The translations under genes were made by a program, and so were the position numbers. Shown piece after piece: positions 1 through 7,928 of a stretch of DNA of 64,000 bases; the first letter of the stretch is position 1; every line of letters starts with the position of its first letter. Location of the stretch: the NCBI GenBank assembly GCA_023392615.1, contig JAEVYT010000017.1, forward strand, positions 310,001 through 374,000, read 5' to 3'. Source of the stretch: Bacillota bacterium. GTDB lineage: Bacteria > Bacillota > Clostridia > Lachnospirales > Lachnospiraceae. Below the pieces are notes generated by a model, which saw only the letters and a list, made by a program, of their open reading frames with translations, did not search any database and was not told the DNA's origin.

Positions 1-80
1 TTAACATAGCTCTGAGTAAAGAAGACGTGAATTATTTGGAAGAGTTATACGAGCCTCATAAAATCGTTGGCGCATTATAA
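1..80 (+). CDS. Aldo/keto reductase, C-terminal fragment (partial)
   Basis: Only the last 25 codons are in the window; the reading frame starts at base 3 and stops with TAA at 78-80. The translated end (SKEDVNYLEE followed by YEPHKIVGAL) has the form of the C-terminus of aldo/keto reductases, which often finish with a Pro-His-x-x-Val-Gly element. The enzyme would reduce carbonyls with NAD(P)H. It lies directly upstream of a MerR regulator, a common pairing in Firmicutes. The family call rests on this short tail only. Confidence 0.55.
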   Translation, partial: NIALSKEDVNYLEELYEPHKIVGAL

Positions 81-90
81 GGGGATTATT

Positions 91-468
91 ATGACCATAA
101 AGGAAGTTAGTACAAAATTTAATATCACGCAGGATACTCTTCGTTATTATGAACGGATTGGTATGATTCCACCCGTTACTCGTACTTCCAGTGGAATCCG
201 TGACTATCAGCAACATGATTTGAATTGGGTAGAACTTGCGATCTGTATGCGTAGCGCGGGACTTCCGGTAGAAGTGATGATAGAGTATGTAAAACTGTAT
301 CAGGCAGGTGATGCTTCAATTCCTGCACGACTTCAGCTTTTAATAGATCAGAGAGAAGTTCTTCTTGAACAAAGAAGACAAATCGATGCAGCTCTTGATC
401 GCCTGAATTATAAAATTGCAAGATATGAAATTGCGGTTGAGACAGGTAAACTGTCATGGGAGAAATGA
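91..468 (+). CDS. MerR family transcriptional regulator
   Basis: A protein of 125 residues with an N-terminal MerR winged helix-turn-helix (TIKEVSTKFNITQDTLRYYE, then RIGMIPP and RDYQQHDLNWVE) and a C-terminal coiled coil rich in Glu, Arg and Gln (about residues 80-115), the usual MerR dimerisation helix. The length is normal for the small MerR regulators found next to aldo/keto reductases. There is no C-terminal cysteine cluster, so it is not an obvious metal sensor. The ATG at 91 is chosen because AAGGGG lies just upstream at 79-84; a longer frame begins inside the preceding gene. It probably controls itself and the reductase upstream. Confidence 0.85.
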   Translation: MTIKEVSTKFNITQDTLRYYERIGMIPPVTRTSSGIRDYQQHDLNWVELAICMRSAGLPVEVMIEYVKLYQAGDASIPARLQLLIDQREVLLEQRRQIDAALDRLNYKIARYEIAVETGKLSWEK

Positions 469-495
469 GGATAAATAGATATAAAATTTTCAGTA

Positions 496-523
496 TTTTC
501 AATGGTCGTGCCTATGTTATAAT
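496..523 (+). promoter_or_regulatory. Probable promoter of leader ORF / CD3324-like unit
   Basis: A perfect TATAAT at 518-523 has a weak -35 (TTTTCA, 496-501) 16 bp upstream. It would start a transcript about 50 bases before the small ORF at 576. Based on sequence match only. Confidence 0.45.
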
Positions 524-575
524 ATAAGGTAGCAGGTAGACTTACAAAAACTAACTTAACACCGGAGGTTATAAT

Positions 576-662
576 ATGATAACTAGACAAAGAGTTGATT
601 TACTCCATACAAAGTCTGTATGTATTTGCAGCTGCGTTTTGTATGGAGTGCTTAGCAGCTAA
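576..662 (+). CDS. Putative 28-residue leader peptide
   Basis: A short ORF with a strong ribosome binding site (CCGGAGG at 562-568, spacing 7) encodes 28 residues ending in a Cys/Val/Leu-rich stretch (SVCICSCVLYGVL). Its coding sequence holds both arms of a perfect 12-bp inverted repeat (602-613 and 638-649). A short, well-initiated ORF lying over mutually exclusive hairpins and followed by a second ribosome binding site is the layout of translation attenuators. I do not recognise the peptide, and expression is inferred from the ribosome binding site alone. Confidence 0.4.
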   Translation: MITRQRVDLLHTKSVCICSCVLYGVLSS

Positions 663-692
663 TTTATAGTTTAATACATACAAGCTTTGTAT
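602..692 (+). promoter_or_regulatory. Possible attenuator with four pairing segments
   Basis: Segment 1 (ACTCCATACAAA, 602-613) pairs perfectly with segment 2 (TTTGTATGGAGT, 638-649). Segments 3 and 4 (ATACAA 678-683 and TTGTAT 687-692) form a small hairpin, and segment 3 can also pair with segment 2. The next ribosome binding site (AGGAG, 710-714) follows at once. The 1:2, 2:3 and 3:4 alternatives overlap the leader ORF. The regulatory role is inferred. Confidence 0.4.
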
Positions 693-725
693 CCTGATGA
701 ATTAAAATTTAGGAGTGAAGCATGT

Positions 726-989
726 ATGAAATACCATAAAGCATCTGATGTATTACCAGAGCATTTACTAACTGAAATTCAACAATACATTCAAGGTGAA
801 TATCTCTATATCCCTTCACCAAAGTCGTTTCATAAAAAATGGGGTGAAAAATCCGGAATGTATAATGAACTTGAAGATCGGAATAAAGAAATTAGAGACA
901 AGTATAAAAATGGTAGAAAGGTAATTGACTAAGCGGATGAATATTACCTTTCCACATATTCAATAAAAAAGATTATTTATAAAAAGTGA
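726..989 (+). pseudogene. CD3324-like HTH protein gene interrupted by a stop codon
   Basis: The ATG at 726 follows AGGAG at 710-714. The first 68 codons read MKYHKASDVLPEHLL and on through YIQGEYLYIPSP and EDRNKEIRDKYKNG to VID, then meet TAA at 930-932. The same frame continues as ADEYYLSTYSIKKIIYKK to TGA at 987-989. This family (small Clostridial HTH proteins, CD3324-like) normally ends in exactly such a helix-turn-helix (L-A-E-x-Y-x-L-S-x-x-S-I-x-x-I), and a Leu codon (TTA) changed to TAA would explain the break. The product as written lacks its DNA-recognition helix. Family membership is from memory of the pattern. The gene could also be a functional short form. Confidence 0.6.
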
Positions 990-995
990 TTGTTG

Positions 996-1024
996 GGGTT
1001 GCCGATTGGCAACCCTATTTCTAT
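996..1024 (+). terminator. Intrinsic terminator
   Basis: A perfect 8-bp stem (GGGTTGCC 996-1003 with GGCAACCC 1008-1015), a 4-base loop and the T-rich tail TATTTCTAT. It ends the leader/CD3324-like transcript. Confidence 0.75.
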
Positions 1025-1103
1025 AAAATGATATAGAAGAGATTATTATCTTGATTGAGTTATAGTTATTATCTTATAATATTGCTAGAAATGGAGGGGT
1101 TAT

Positions 1104-1838
1104 ATGAAAGAAAATAAATATGATGATAAAATATTTTTTGATAAGTATAGTAAAATGGAACGATCAATAAAAGGTTTGGAAGGAGCAGGAGAGTGGCATG
1201 AACTTAAAAAAATGCTTCCAGATTTAGAGGGGAAAAGGGTTTTGGATTTAGGATGCGGATTTGGATGGCATTGTCGTTATGCGATAGAGAAGGGTGCTAA
1301 GTCCGTAATTGGAGTTGACATTTCTGAAATGATGATAAATGAAGCGAAGAATAAGTCATCTTCCGAAAAGATTCAATACATTTGCAAGCCGATTGAAGAT
1401 ATTAACTTCCCTAAGAATTCTTTTGATGTAGTGATCAGTTCATTAACATTACATTATATTCAGTCCTTTGAAGACATTCTGGATAATATAAAAAGTTGGC
1501 TCGTAACCGGTGGTGATTTTGTATTCTCGGTGGAACATCCGATTTTTACCGCGAAGGGTACTCAGGATTGGTGTTATGATGACAAAGGGAATCGTTTGCA
1601 CTGGCCTGTAGATAATTATTTTAACATAGAGGTTCGAGAAGCCATCTTCTTAGGGGAGAGAGTAATCAAGTACCATAAAACATTAACAACATATCTACAA
1701 GGCCTTATTACTGCAGGCTTTGAAATAACAGGTGTGATAGAACCTAAACCGGAAGAAAGTGTGAATGGTGATAAGCCTGATTATTCGGATGAACTCCGAA
1801 GACCAATGATGTTACTTATATCATCTAGAAAGAAGTAA
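1104..1838 (+). CDS. Class I SAM-dependent methyltransferase
   Basis: A cytosolic protein of 244 residues with the Rossmann-like methyltransferase fold: motif I VLDLGCGFGWH (about residues 45-55), the acidic end of strand 2 in VIGVDIS, a motif II region YICKPIEDINFP and VVISSLTLHYI after it. This matches the Methyltransf_11 type (UbiE/bioC-like). The substrate cannot be read from sequence. The start follows GGAGGGG. It stands alone between two terminators, so it is probably monocistronic. Similar genes act on small molecules, including some antibiotics or quinones; none of these is specifically supported here. Confidence 0.85.
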   Translation: MKENKYDDKIFFDKYSKMERSIKGLEGAGEWHELKKMLPDLEGKRVLDLGCGFGWHCRYAIEKGAKSVIGVDISEMMINEAKNKSSSEKIQYICKPIEDINFPKNSFDVVISSLTLHYIQSFEDILDNIKSWLVTGGDFVFSVEHPIFTAKGTQDWCYDDKGNRLHWPVDNYFNIEVREAIFLGERVIKYHKTLTTYLQGLITAGFEITGVIEPKPEESVNGDKPDYSDELRRPMMLLISSRKK

Positions 1839-1867
1839 TTGGAATGTAGTTATAAACATAGAAAAAA

Positions 1868-1908
1868 GAAAGGTGATTGTGCATTTAAGCCAATTATCTT
1901 TCTTTTCC
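1868..1908 (+). terminator. Intrinsic terminator after the methyltransferase gene
   Basis: GAAAGGTGATTG (1868-1879) pairs with CAATTATCTTTC (1891-1902) over 12 bp with two G-U pairs, followed by TTTTCC. Confidence 0.7.
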
Positions 1909-2034
1909 CATAATAATAGTAACATAACTATCCATCAAAAACAAGACTGTTAATCTGATAGGCATTGTGCTAGCATTACTTTACGGATTTTGGAGAATAG
2001 TTTTCTACCGATTTAAAATATGGGAGGTTCTGCA

Positions 2035-4185
2035 ATGGAAAATAGTTATTCTGAATTAGATTATGAAAACAAACGATTAGAAGAAACCATTTCTTTAGCA
2101 AACAAACAGCTGAATCAGGCAAGGCAGAGGAATGAGGAGAATAAGTCTGCGATTATCACGGCTAAAAAAGAGTTAAGGGAAAATACCGAACACTCCATAT
2201 CAGGGCTTTGGAGTTCGGATGGGTTTGAAGCTTTGGTTGAACTCAATCAATATGTAAATCCTGTTACAGAAAAAATCTCTGACTATGAATCGGTAAATAA
2301 TAAAATTATACGCCTGGAGAATTTGATTAAATCACCTTATTTTGCACGAATCGATTTTAAATATGAGGATGAAGACTTACCTGAACAGATATATATCGGA
2401 CGATATTCTCTAAAGAAAGACAATTCATACGAATCCGATGTCTATGACTGGAGATCACCAATTGCAAGTGTATTTTACCGATTTGCAACGGGGCAGGTAT
2501 ATTATGATGCACCTGCAGGAAGGATCAATGGAGAGGTTCATTTGAAACGACAGTATGAAATTAGTAATGGAGTCTTGGAGTACTATTTTGATACGGATGT
2601 TCAAATTGTTGATGAATTTTTAAGAAAGCTATTGTCTCAAAACACTTCCTCCAAAATGAAGACGATTGTAGAGTCCATACAGAAGGAACAGGATATAGTG
2701 ATAAGAGATATGGAAAATGATTTAATGATGGTACAAGGAGTCGCCGGGAGTGGAAAGACTTCAATCGCGCTTCATAGAGCAGCATATCTTATGTATCAAG
2801 GCCAAGCATCAAAGCTGTCCGCTAATAACATCATAATTATTTCTCCAAATACATTATTTGAACAGTACATTTCTAATGTAATACCTGAACTGGGTGAAGA
2901 TAATATTGTTTCAGTTGTATTTGAAGAGATGCTTGAATCCATATTGAAACATAATCAAATACAGTCAAGAAATCAATTTCTAGAAAATTTAATTACAAGC
3001 ACCGGTTATCGAGATATTATAAAAAGCAGTATAGAATTTAAAACCTCACCCATGTTTATGGGGATATTAAATCGACTGATCAACGATATTCCACATCAGT
3101 GGATTGAGTACGAAGATGTGTATTATAGTGGGCAATGTATCGTAACAAAAGAAGTTCTGAAGGAGAGATTAATCGGAAATAATGAAACTCCTTTAGGAAT
3201 TAGAATAAAACAACTAGAGGATTTTATTGAAGACTTAATCTACGAATTAAAAAAAATACGTATAAAGAATTCAATCATAAAAGATATCATAAAATTCGTC
3301 GAGCTTGATGCCATTAATCTTTATAAAAAGGTAATGAATGATAAAGATTATTTTTATGAACTAGCTAAAGGATTTGAACTTCCCGGTTGCATAGAAGATA
3401 TACTGATTTATACTCAGGAGAATTTAGAATCAAATCTCTTGCATTATGATGATGCCATTGTTGCGTCTTATTTGAATATAAAAATTTACGGAACACATGA
3501 TTATAGACATATAAAGCAAGTGGTAATTGATGAAGCGCAAGATTATTATCCTCTCCAGTACGAGATATTTAAATTACTCTTTGGTAATGCGAAATATACA
3601 ATATTGGGAGATATGAACCAAACACTAGAGAAATTGGAAGATTTATCGTTATATGAGCAGATCAAAAAAATTCTAAATAAGAAGAAATCAACGCTAGCTA
3701 TCATGGATAAAAGCTTTCGGTGTACGAATGAAATATTGATGTATAGCTCCAAATTCATAGAACAAAGCTTAGAGATAAAAAGCTTCAACCGAAAAGGGGA
3801 TGAACCGAAAATTAACGTAGCCTCTGATCAAGAGAGTCTAAATGATATGATGATACAGGAAGTGAAAGATTGTTTAGAAAAAGGATACCAATCAATCGGA
3901 CTTATTTGTAAAACTGAAAAAAACTCAATATCATTGTTTGAGTTTTTAAAAAATAAAGTAGATGTTCAATTAATACGAAATGACAGTACGGCTGATTTAC
4001 AAGGAGTATTTATTATACCGGTATATATGTCAAAAGGGCTAGAATTTGATGCCGTTTTAATTTGTGATGCAGATACCGTTAATTATCATACAGAAGATGA
4101 TAAAAAATTATTATACATCGCGTCGACAAGGGCGCTTCATAAGCTTAGCCTGTTTTGCAAAGGTGAGGCTAACCCATTATTATAA
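2035..4185 (+). CDS. helD: HelD-like UvrD/Rep-family ATPase (RNA polymerase recycling factor)
   Basis: The protein has 716 residues. The order is an N-terminal coiled coil (about residues 1-70, as in the HelD arm that enters the RNA polymerase secondary channel), then Walker A VQGVAGSGKTS (about residue 235), helicase motif II VIDEAQDYYP (about 500), motif V-like MSKGLEFDAV (about 665) and motif VI YIASTRAL near the end. HelD-type proteins bind stalled RNA polymerase and release it from nucleic acid using ATP. The length is close to that of Bacillus HelD (about 770). The start is taken at ATG 2035, with GGGAGG at 2022-2027, rather than the ATG at 2020 that precedes this ribosome binding site. 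Other UvrD-like helicases are a less likely reading because of the coiled-coil N-terminus. Confidence 0.85.
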   Translation: MENSYSELDYENKRLEETISLANKQLNQARQRNEENKSAIITAKKELRENTEHSISGLWSSDGFEALVELNQYVNPVTEKISDYESVNNKIIRLENLIKSPYFARIDFKYEDEDLPEQIYIGRYSLKKDNSYESDVYDWRSPIASVFYRFATGQVYYDAPAGRINGEVHLKRQYEISNGVLEYYFDTDVQIVDEFLRKLLSQNTSSKMKTIVESIQKEQDIVIRDMENDLMMVQGVAGSGKTSIALHRAAYLMYQGQASKLSANNIIIISPNTLFEQYISNVIPELGEDNIVSVVFEEMLESILKHNQIQSRNQFLENLITSTGYRDIIKSSIEFKTSPMFMGILNRLINDIPHQWIEYEDVYYSGQCIVTKEVLKERLIGNNETPLGIRIKQLEDFIEDLIYELKKIRIKNSIIKDIIKFVELDAINLYKKVMNDKDYFYELAKGFELPGCIEDILIYTQENLESNLLHYDDAIVASYLNIKIYGTHDYRHIKQVVIDEAQDYYPLQYEIFKLLFGNAKYTILGDMNQTLEKLEDLSLYEQIKKILNKKKSTLAIMDKSFRCTNEILMYSSKFIEQSLEIKSFNRKGDEPKINVASDQESLNDMMIQEVKDCLEKGYQSIGLICKTEKNSISLFEFLKNKVDVQLIRNDSTADLQGVFIIPVYMSKGLEFDAVLICDADTVNYHTEDDKKLLYIASTRALHKLSLFCKGEANPLL

Positions 4186-4355
4186 TTTTCCACGGTTGTA
4201 AAAAATCTAGAATTGATACCAATTGGTAAAGAGGAACTGCGGGACAGAAAAATAATATAAGTTGTTGTAAATCAAGTTTCAAGTATAATATAGTGAAAAA
4301 CTACTTACATGTGTTAATAAACCTCAATTTTAAGTTTATAAATGAAAGTAAAAAA

Positions 4356-4390
4356 GGACTGAGTTTATATAACCCAGTCTTTATTTTACA
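4356..4390. terminator. Bidirectional terminator between helD and the repeat-protein gene
   Basis: The arms GGACTGAGTT (4356-4365) and AACCCAGTCT (4371-4380) form a stem with one mismatch, with an A-run on the left and TTATTTTA on the right. It can serve the + strand helD and the - strand gene at 4444-4641. Confidence 0.6.
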
Positions 4391-4443
4391 ATGAACTGTA
4401 TGATTCATTAAAAAGTTATCTGTTTACACTAATTATTGTTCCT

Positions 4444-4641
4444 TTAGTTTCTGCCAGAGTTATTATTAGAAGCGTTTCTGCTAGAGTTACCGGAAGCGTT
4501 TCTACTAGAGTCAGTGGAAGCGTTTCTGCTAGAATTGCCGGAAACGTTTTTGCTGGAGTTGCCGGAAACGTTTTTACTAGAGTTGCCGGAAGCGTTTCTG
4601 CTAGAATTGCCGGAAGCATTTCTACTTGAATTATTGTCCAT
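4444..4641 (-). CDS. Asn/Ser-rich 8-residue-repeat small protein
   Basis: A 65-residue protein built from an eight-residue repeat of the form N-S-S-R/K-N-A/V-S-G, repeated about seven times. It contains almost only Asn, Ser, Arg/Lys, Ala, Gly and Val, has a clear positive charge and lacks aromatic residues. No signal peptide or membrane segment is seen. The start has a full AGGAGG seven bases upstream on the - strand, which is the best evidence that it is translated. I do not recognise a family. It is likely disordered. Other frames across the same repeats are also open because the repeat unit is 24 bp without stops, but they lack a ribosome binding site. Confidence 0.55.
   Translation of the reverse strand: MDNNSSRNASGNSSRNASGNSSKNVSGNSSKNVSGNSSRNASTDSSRNASGNSSRNASNNNSGRN
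4470..4613. repeat. Six tandem 24-bp repeats (coding)
   Basis: Six consecutive 24-bp units start at 4470, 4494, 4518, 4542, 4566 and 4590, all variants of AAGCGTTTCTGCTAG plus AATTGCCGG. Degenerate units lie on both sides (4446-4469 and 4614-4637). They form the body of the repeat protein on the - strand. Such arrays vary in copy number by slippage. Confidence 0.9.
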
Positions 4642-4887
4642 TTTTATTCCTCCTAGAATATTGTTTTTTGAAACACAATTATTGTAACCATATAGTTATG
4701 TTTTTATACTAAGAGAATAACGAATATTTTATATGAGACAAACAAACGATATATCAAAATCATGATTTGATAAATCAATTGGTGATGTAAGTAATGATTA
4801 ATAAAATTACATAAACTTTGCATGAACACGGTATCTGTGTTAGGATGTGAATGTAAGGATACTATTTCGAAAGGAGCATTAAATCAG

Positions 4888-5244
4888 ATGGATAACAGGA
4901 ATGACTCAAAAGATAGGACGAGACTGGTGCTATATATTGCTGCAGGAGGATATCTTATCTATCAAGGAGTTACATTAATTAAATCTCTGCTAAAGGATGA
5001 TTCAAAGCTTTCAGATAATTTGATGTATTATATATTCTCAGTGTTTTTTATTTTATTTGGTTTGGTTATATTTTACTTTGTATATAGGAGTTATAAAAAA
5101 CAAAAGAATGAAGCAAAGAATTCTCAACAGATAGATCATGATGGCGAATTTGCTATAAAGGAAGAGTTGGATGGAAAAGAATATGAGCATATAAAAATGC
5201 AAGAAACAAATGAGGAAAAGACAAACGAAGATATAAAAGAGTAA
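4888..5244 (+). CDS. Small two-helix membrane protein of unknown function
   Basis: A 118-residue protein from the ATG at 4888, with AAGGAG at 4871-4876. It has two membrane segments (about residues 13-31, YIAAGGYLIYQGVTLI, and 45-66, MYYIFSVFFILFGLVIFYFVY) and a charged C-terminal tail rich in Lys, Glu and Asn, likely cytosolic. A frame opening at 4822 would add 22 residues, but that ATG has no visible ribosome binding site. I do not recognise a family. It precedes a sensor kinase but is separated from it by a terminator, so a shared role is not supported. Confidence 0.6.
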   Translation: MDNRNDSKDRTRLVLYIAAGGYLIYQGVTLIKSLLKDDSKLSDNLMYYIFSVFFILFGLVIFYFVYRSYKKQKNEAKNSQQIDHDGEFAIKEELDGKEYEHIKMQETNEEKTNEDIKE

Positions 5245-5328
5245 GGAAGAAATGACGATAGAATTATTGTAAATATTGTTATAGAACCGAGGCTTCAAAA
5301 AATTAAATAATTAGATTATAATAAGTTA

Positions 5329-5362
5329 AGAAGCTCATGTTTATTATATGAGCTTTCTTTAT
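5329..5362 (+). terminator. Intrinsic terminator
   Basis: AGAAGCTCAT (5329-5338) pairs with ATGAGCTT plus TCT (5348-5358) across a 9-base loop, followed by TTTA. Confidence 0.65.
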
Positions 5363-5364
5363 AT

Positions 5365-5425
5365 AGCTATTTAATAATGTAACTCACTATTTAATAATAT
5401 AGTTCACTATTTTATGATGATGTAC
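5365..5425 (+). repeat. Three imperfect 20-21 bp direct repeats upstream of a sensor kinase gene
   Basis: Units begin at 5365 (AGCTATTTAATAATGTAACT), 5386 (ACTATTTAATAATATAGTTC) and 5406 (ACTATTTTATGATGATGT). A period of about two helical turns upstream of a gene suggests protein binding sites, but AT-rich slippage is an equal explanation. Confidence 0.45.
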
Positions 5426-5491
5426 ATAAAGACTACACACGAGTTGAGTAAGATAAACTTAATTAAATATATTGTGTGGGGGAGAAATTAG

Positions 5492-7270
5492 TTGAAAAAA
5501 TATAATACATTTCGAGTAGGGATATCATTAATTATCGTTCTTGTGTTTCTTGTGGGGATGGGGGCAATTACATACTATAAGGCTTTGAATATCAGGAATG
5601 AATTTAAGTCTGACTGTGATAGAGAGATTGATAATAAGATATTATATATTAGGGATTACTATAATTATTATCCTACGGATCGCAAAGCGTATCAAATGAA
5701 ACTTTATGATCATGTGAAAAAACATGGAATTGATCAAAGAGATAGAATGGTGACTAATAATTTTCCATGGTTTGAGAAGGCTATAGGCCAGGAATTAGTC
5801 GAAAATACTTATTTTTTAGATACCCCGGAAGTGTATGCTTATAAAACATATAATGAATTGTTTTTTGGCGATGATATTGGATTTTATTCAATGGTTCAAA
5901 AGGATAATGAAGAGATTGTGGCTGAAAGTCAAAACTATCTTATTTGCTATAGGAGAAGTAAAGATTATGATGATTTGGGAGATTTGGAGGACCAAAAGAT
6001 TATTCGGCTAGAAGACTCCTTTTCTAATAAAATGATTCATAAGATGTATAAAGATGTTTTGCAAATAAATTCGACTGGTGGATCTTTTTCAATTAACCTT
6101 AAGAAAGATTCTATAGAAGGTACCTACGATGATGTTTTTCTGTATCCCCAAAAATTAACTTTAGTAAACGATATCTACGAGAACGATAGTAAAACATACG
6201 ATTACTTTTCGGATGTTGATAGTAAAATTGGCAAAAAAGACATCTCCGATTGGATTGGAGATGATAAATTGAGTATTACCGGTGGTAACGTAACAGATGT
6301 GAAGGATTACAATTATAAGCTTAACAAAGAAGCAAATGAGATTTGCAATAAACTTTCAAATTATAGTAAGGTAGGTAGTGACAAAGGGAGTTATCAGTAT
6401 GTTGACAATCTCTTTACAAGCTATGTCGGGTCGTCTGACCAACTATGGGATGATTCTTCAATCACATTTTCCTACGCCTTTGTATTCCATCCGATTTCCA
6501 ACGCCATAGTGCAATTAATCAAAGTATACCTTATAATATTAGTGATACTTGGAGCCTCATTATATGGTGTGAATAAACTTATTCGTAAAATGAGGGAATT
6601 ACAAATTAGTTATGAGAACAACAGAAAAGAATTAACAAGATCTGTAGCACATGAACTGAAAACACCACTTGGAATTATTAAAAGCTATAGTGAAAGTCTG
6701 AAGGATATATCGAATGAAAAAAAAGAAGAATACACGAATGTAATCATAAATGAAGTGAATCATATGGATAAGTTGATTATAGATATGCTTGATTTGTCAA
6801 GGATGGAAGCAAAGGCTAAAACGTTAACCTATGAGGAGGTAGAGTTGGTCTCTTTGACAACGAGTATATTAAAAAGGTTTGATGTAGTCTTGAAAGAACA
6901 AAATTTAACCCTTGAACTTGATGTTCCGGATGAAGCTATCATATTAGCAGATTTAGAAGGAATGCAAACCGTCCTACTGAATCTTATATCTAATGCGATT
7001 AAACACGCAATCGATACCATAATCGTTAGTATAACATTAGATAGTAAATCGGTGAAATTTAACATTTATAACAATGGACCTCATATCGTTTCACGCATGC
7101 TTGATACGATATGGGATACATTCGTAAAAGGAGACAAAGCACGTGGTCATCAATTTGGTAGCACCGGTTTGGGTTTATCAATAACGAAAAACATATTGGA
7201 ACTCCATAAAGCTACTTATGGAGTTCAGAACGTGGAAAATGGGGTGGAATTCTGGTTTAAGATAAAATGA
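5492..7270 (+). CDS. Membrane sensor histidine kinase (orphan)
   Basis: The protein has 592 residues: a short cytosolic N-terminus, TM1 (about residues 8-29), a large extracytoplasmic sensor region of about 310 residues, TM2 (about 340-362), a HisKA helix with the phospho-acceptor His in SVAHELKTPLG (near residue 387), and a HATPase_c domain with the N box NLISNAIKHA (near 500) and G box GSTGLGLSI. The start is TTG at 5492, behind GGGGGAG. No response regulator gene adjoins it, which is unusual, so its partner must be elsewhere. The sensor region matches no domain I know. Confidence 0.85.
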   Translation: MKKYNTFRVGISLIIVLVFLVGMGAITYYKALNIRNEFKSDCDREIDNKILYIRDYYNYYPTDRKAYQMKLYDHVKKHGIDQRDRMVTNNFPWFEKAIGQELVENTYFLDTPEVYAYKTYNELFFGDDIGFYSMVQKDNEEIVAESQNYLICYRRSKDYDDLGDLEDQKIIRLEDSFSNKMIHKMYKDVLQINSTGGSFSINLKKDSIEGTYDDVFLYPQKLTLVNDIYENDSKTYDYFSDVDSKIGKKDISDWIGDDKLSITGGNVTDVKDYNYKLNKEANEICNKLSNYSKVGSDKGSYQYVDNLFTSYVGSSDQLWDDSSITFSYAFVFHPISNAIVQLIKVYLIILVILGASLYGVNKLIRKMRELQISYENNRKELTRSVAHELKTPLGIIKSYSESLKDISNEKKEEYTNVIINEVNHMDKLIIDMLDLSRMEAKAKTLTYEEVELVSLTTSILKRFDVVLKEQNLTLELDVPDEAIILADLEGMQTVLLNLISNAIKHAIDTIIVSITLDSKSVKFNIYNNGPHIVSRMLDTIWDTFVKGDKARGHQFGSTGLGLSITKNILELHKATYGVQNVENGVEFWFKIK

Positions 7271-7298
7271 TAGGATTTCATATTTGATATAAAACCAA

Positions 7299-7336
7299 GG
7301 GTATGTTTCATATTGTTTATTTGAAACATACCCTAA
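7299..7336. terminator. Strong stem-loop, probable terminator
   Basis: A perfect 12-bp inverted repeat (GGGTATGTTTCA 7299-7310 with TGAAACATACCC 7322-7333) just after the kinase gene. The 3' tail is AT-rich rather than a pure T-run, so termination efficiency is uncertain. Confidence 0.6.
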
Positions 7337-7419
7337 ATTACTTGTACAATTTTTTGAAATTTGTACTATACTTATTATAAGTGGAATTAGGTTATTGTTA
7401 AAGATAGGAGGTGACTGAT

Positions 7420-7896
7420 ATGGTGAAGAATCCAGTATCACTGGATGCTAAAGCGACTAACAAATATGATGACATTATTCATATGGAATATCCTTTGAAA
7501 AGTTCGGATAAAATCAAGCATCCACGAATGCAATCTGAAGACAGAGCAAAAATATTTGCTCCATTTGCAGCACTGAAAGGTTATGAGAGTGCAATCTTAG
7601 CGAAACAGAAAATCGTAGTACCCCGAATAGAATTGTCAGAGGAATCAAAGGAGTATTTGGATTTACAGCTAGGAAGGATTGAGAAGTTGTTAAAGGATAT
7701 GCTACACCCAATTATCACGGTTGTATATTTTCAAAAGGATAAGAACCATATCAAAGACGGAGGAGAGTACATTCGTTTCACCGGTATGGTGGCAAAATTT
7801 GATCGAACTTCGCACATTCTGCAAATCGTAGAAAAACGTTTAAAGTTGGAGGATATATACAGCATAGAGGGAGAGAGTTTTGGTGGAAGCACATAG
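7420..7896 (+). CDS. YolD-like protein
   Basis: A 158-residue protein with the YolD-like arrangement: an N-terminal ...RAKIFAPFAALKGYE segment (about residues 44-58), then a small beta-rich domain (ITVVYFQKDKNHIKDGGEYIRFTGMVAKFDRTSHILQI, in part). YolD-like genes usually sit directly before a UvrX/UmuC-type Y-family polymerase, as here (32 bp apart). Their role is thought to be accessory to translesion synthesis. The ATG at 7420 is chosen over GTG 7411 because the GTG overlaps the AGGAGG. No LexA box of the Bacillus type (CGAAC-N4-GTTCG) was found upstream. Confidence 0.8.
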   Translation: MVKNPVSLDAKATNKYDDIIHMEYPLKSSDKIKHPRMQSEDRAKIFAPFAALKGYESAILAKQKIVVPRIELSEESKEYLDLQLGRIEKLLKDMLHPIITVVYFQKDKNHIKDGGEYIRFTGMVAKFDRTSHILQIVEKRLKLEDIYSIEGESFGGST

Positions 7897-7928
7897 CTCA
7901 TATTAGTAATAGATAGGAGGCAGTGAAG

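Noticed and set aside
4416..4619. A second open frame over the 24-bp repeats (Leu/Pro/Thr-rich protein)
   Set aside because: It is open only because the repeat unit has no stop in that frame; no ribosome binding site, while the other frame has a full AGGAGG.
7333..7420. LexA box before the YolD/polymerase genes
   Set aside because: No CGAAC-N4-GTTCG-like site was found, so SOS control is not claimed.
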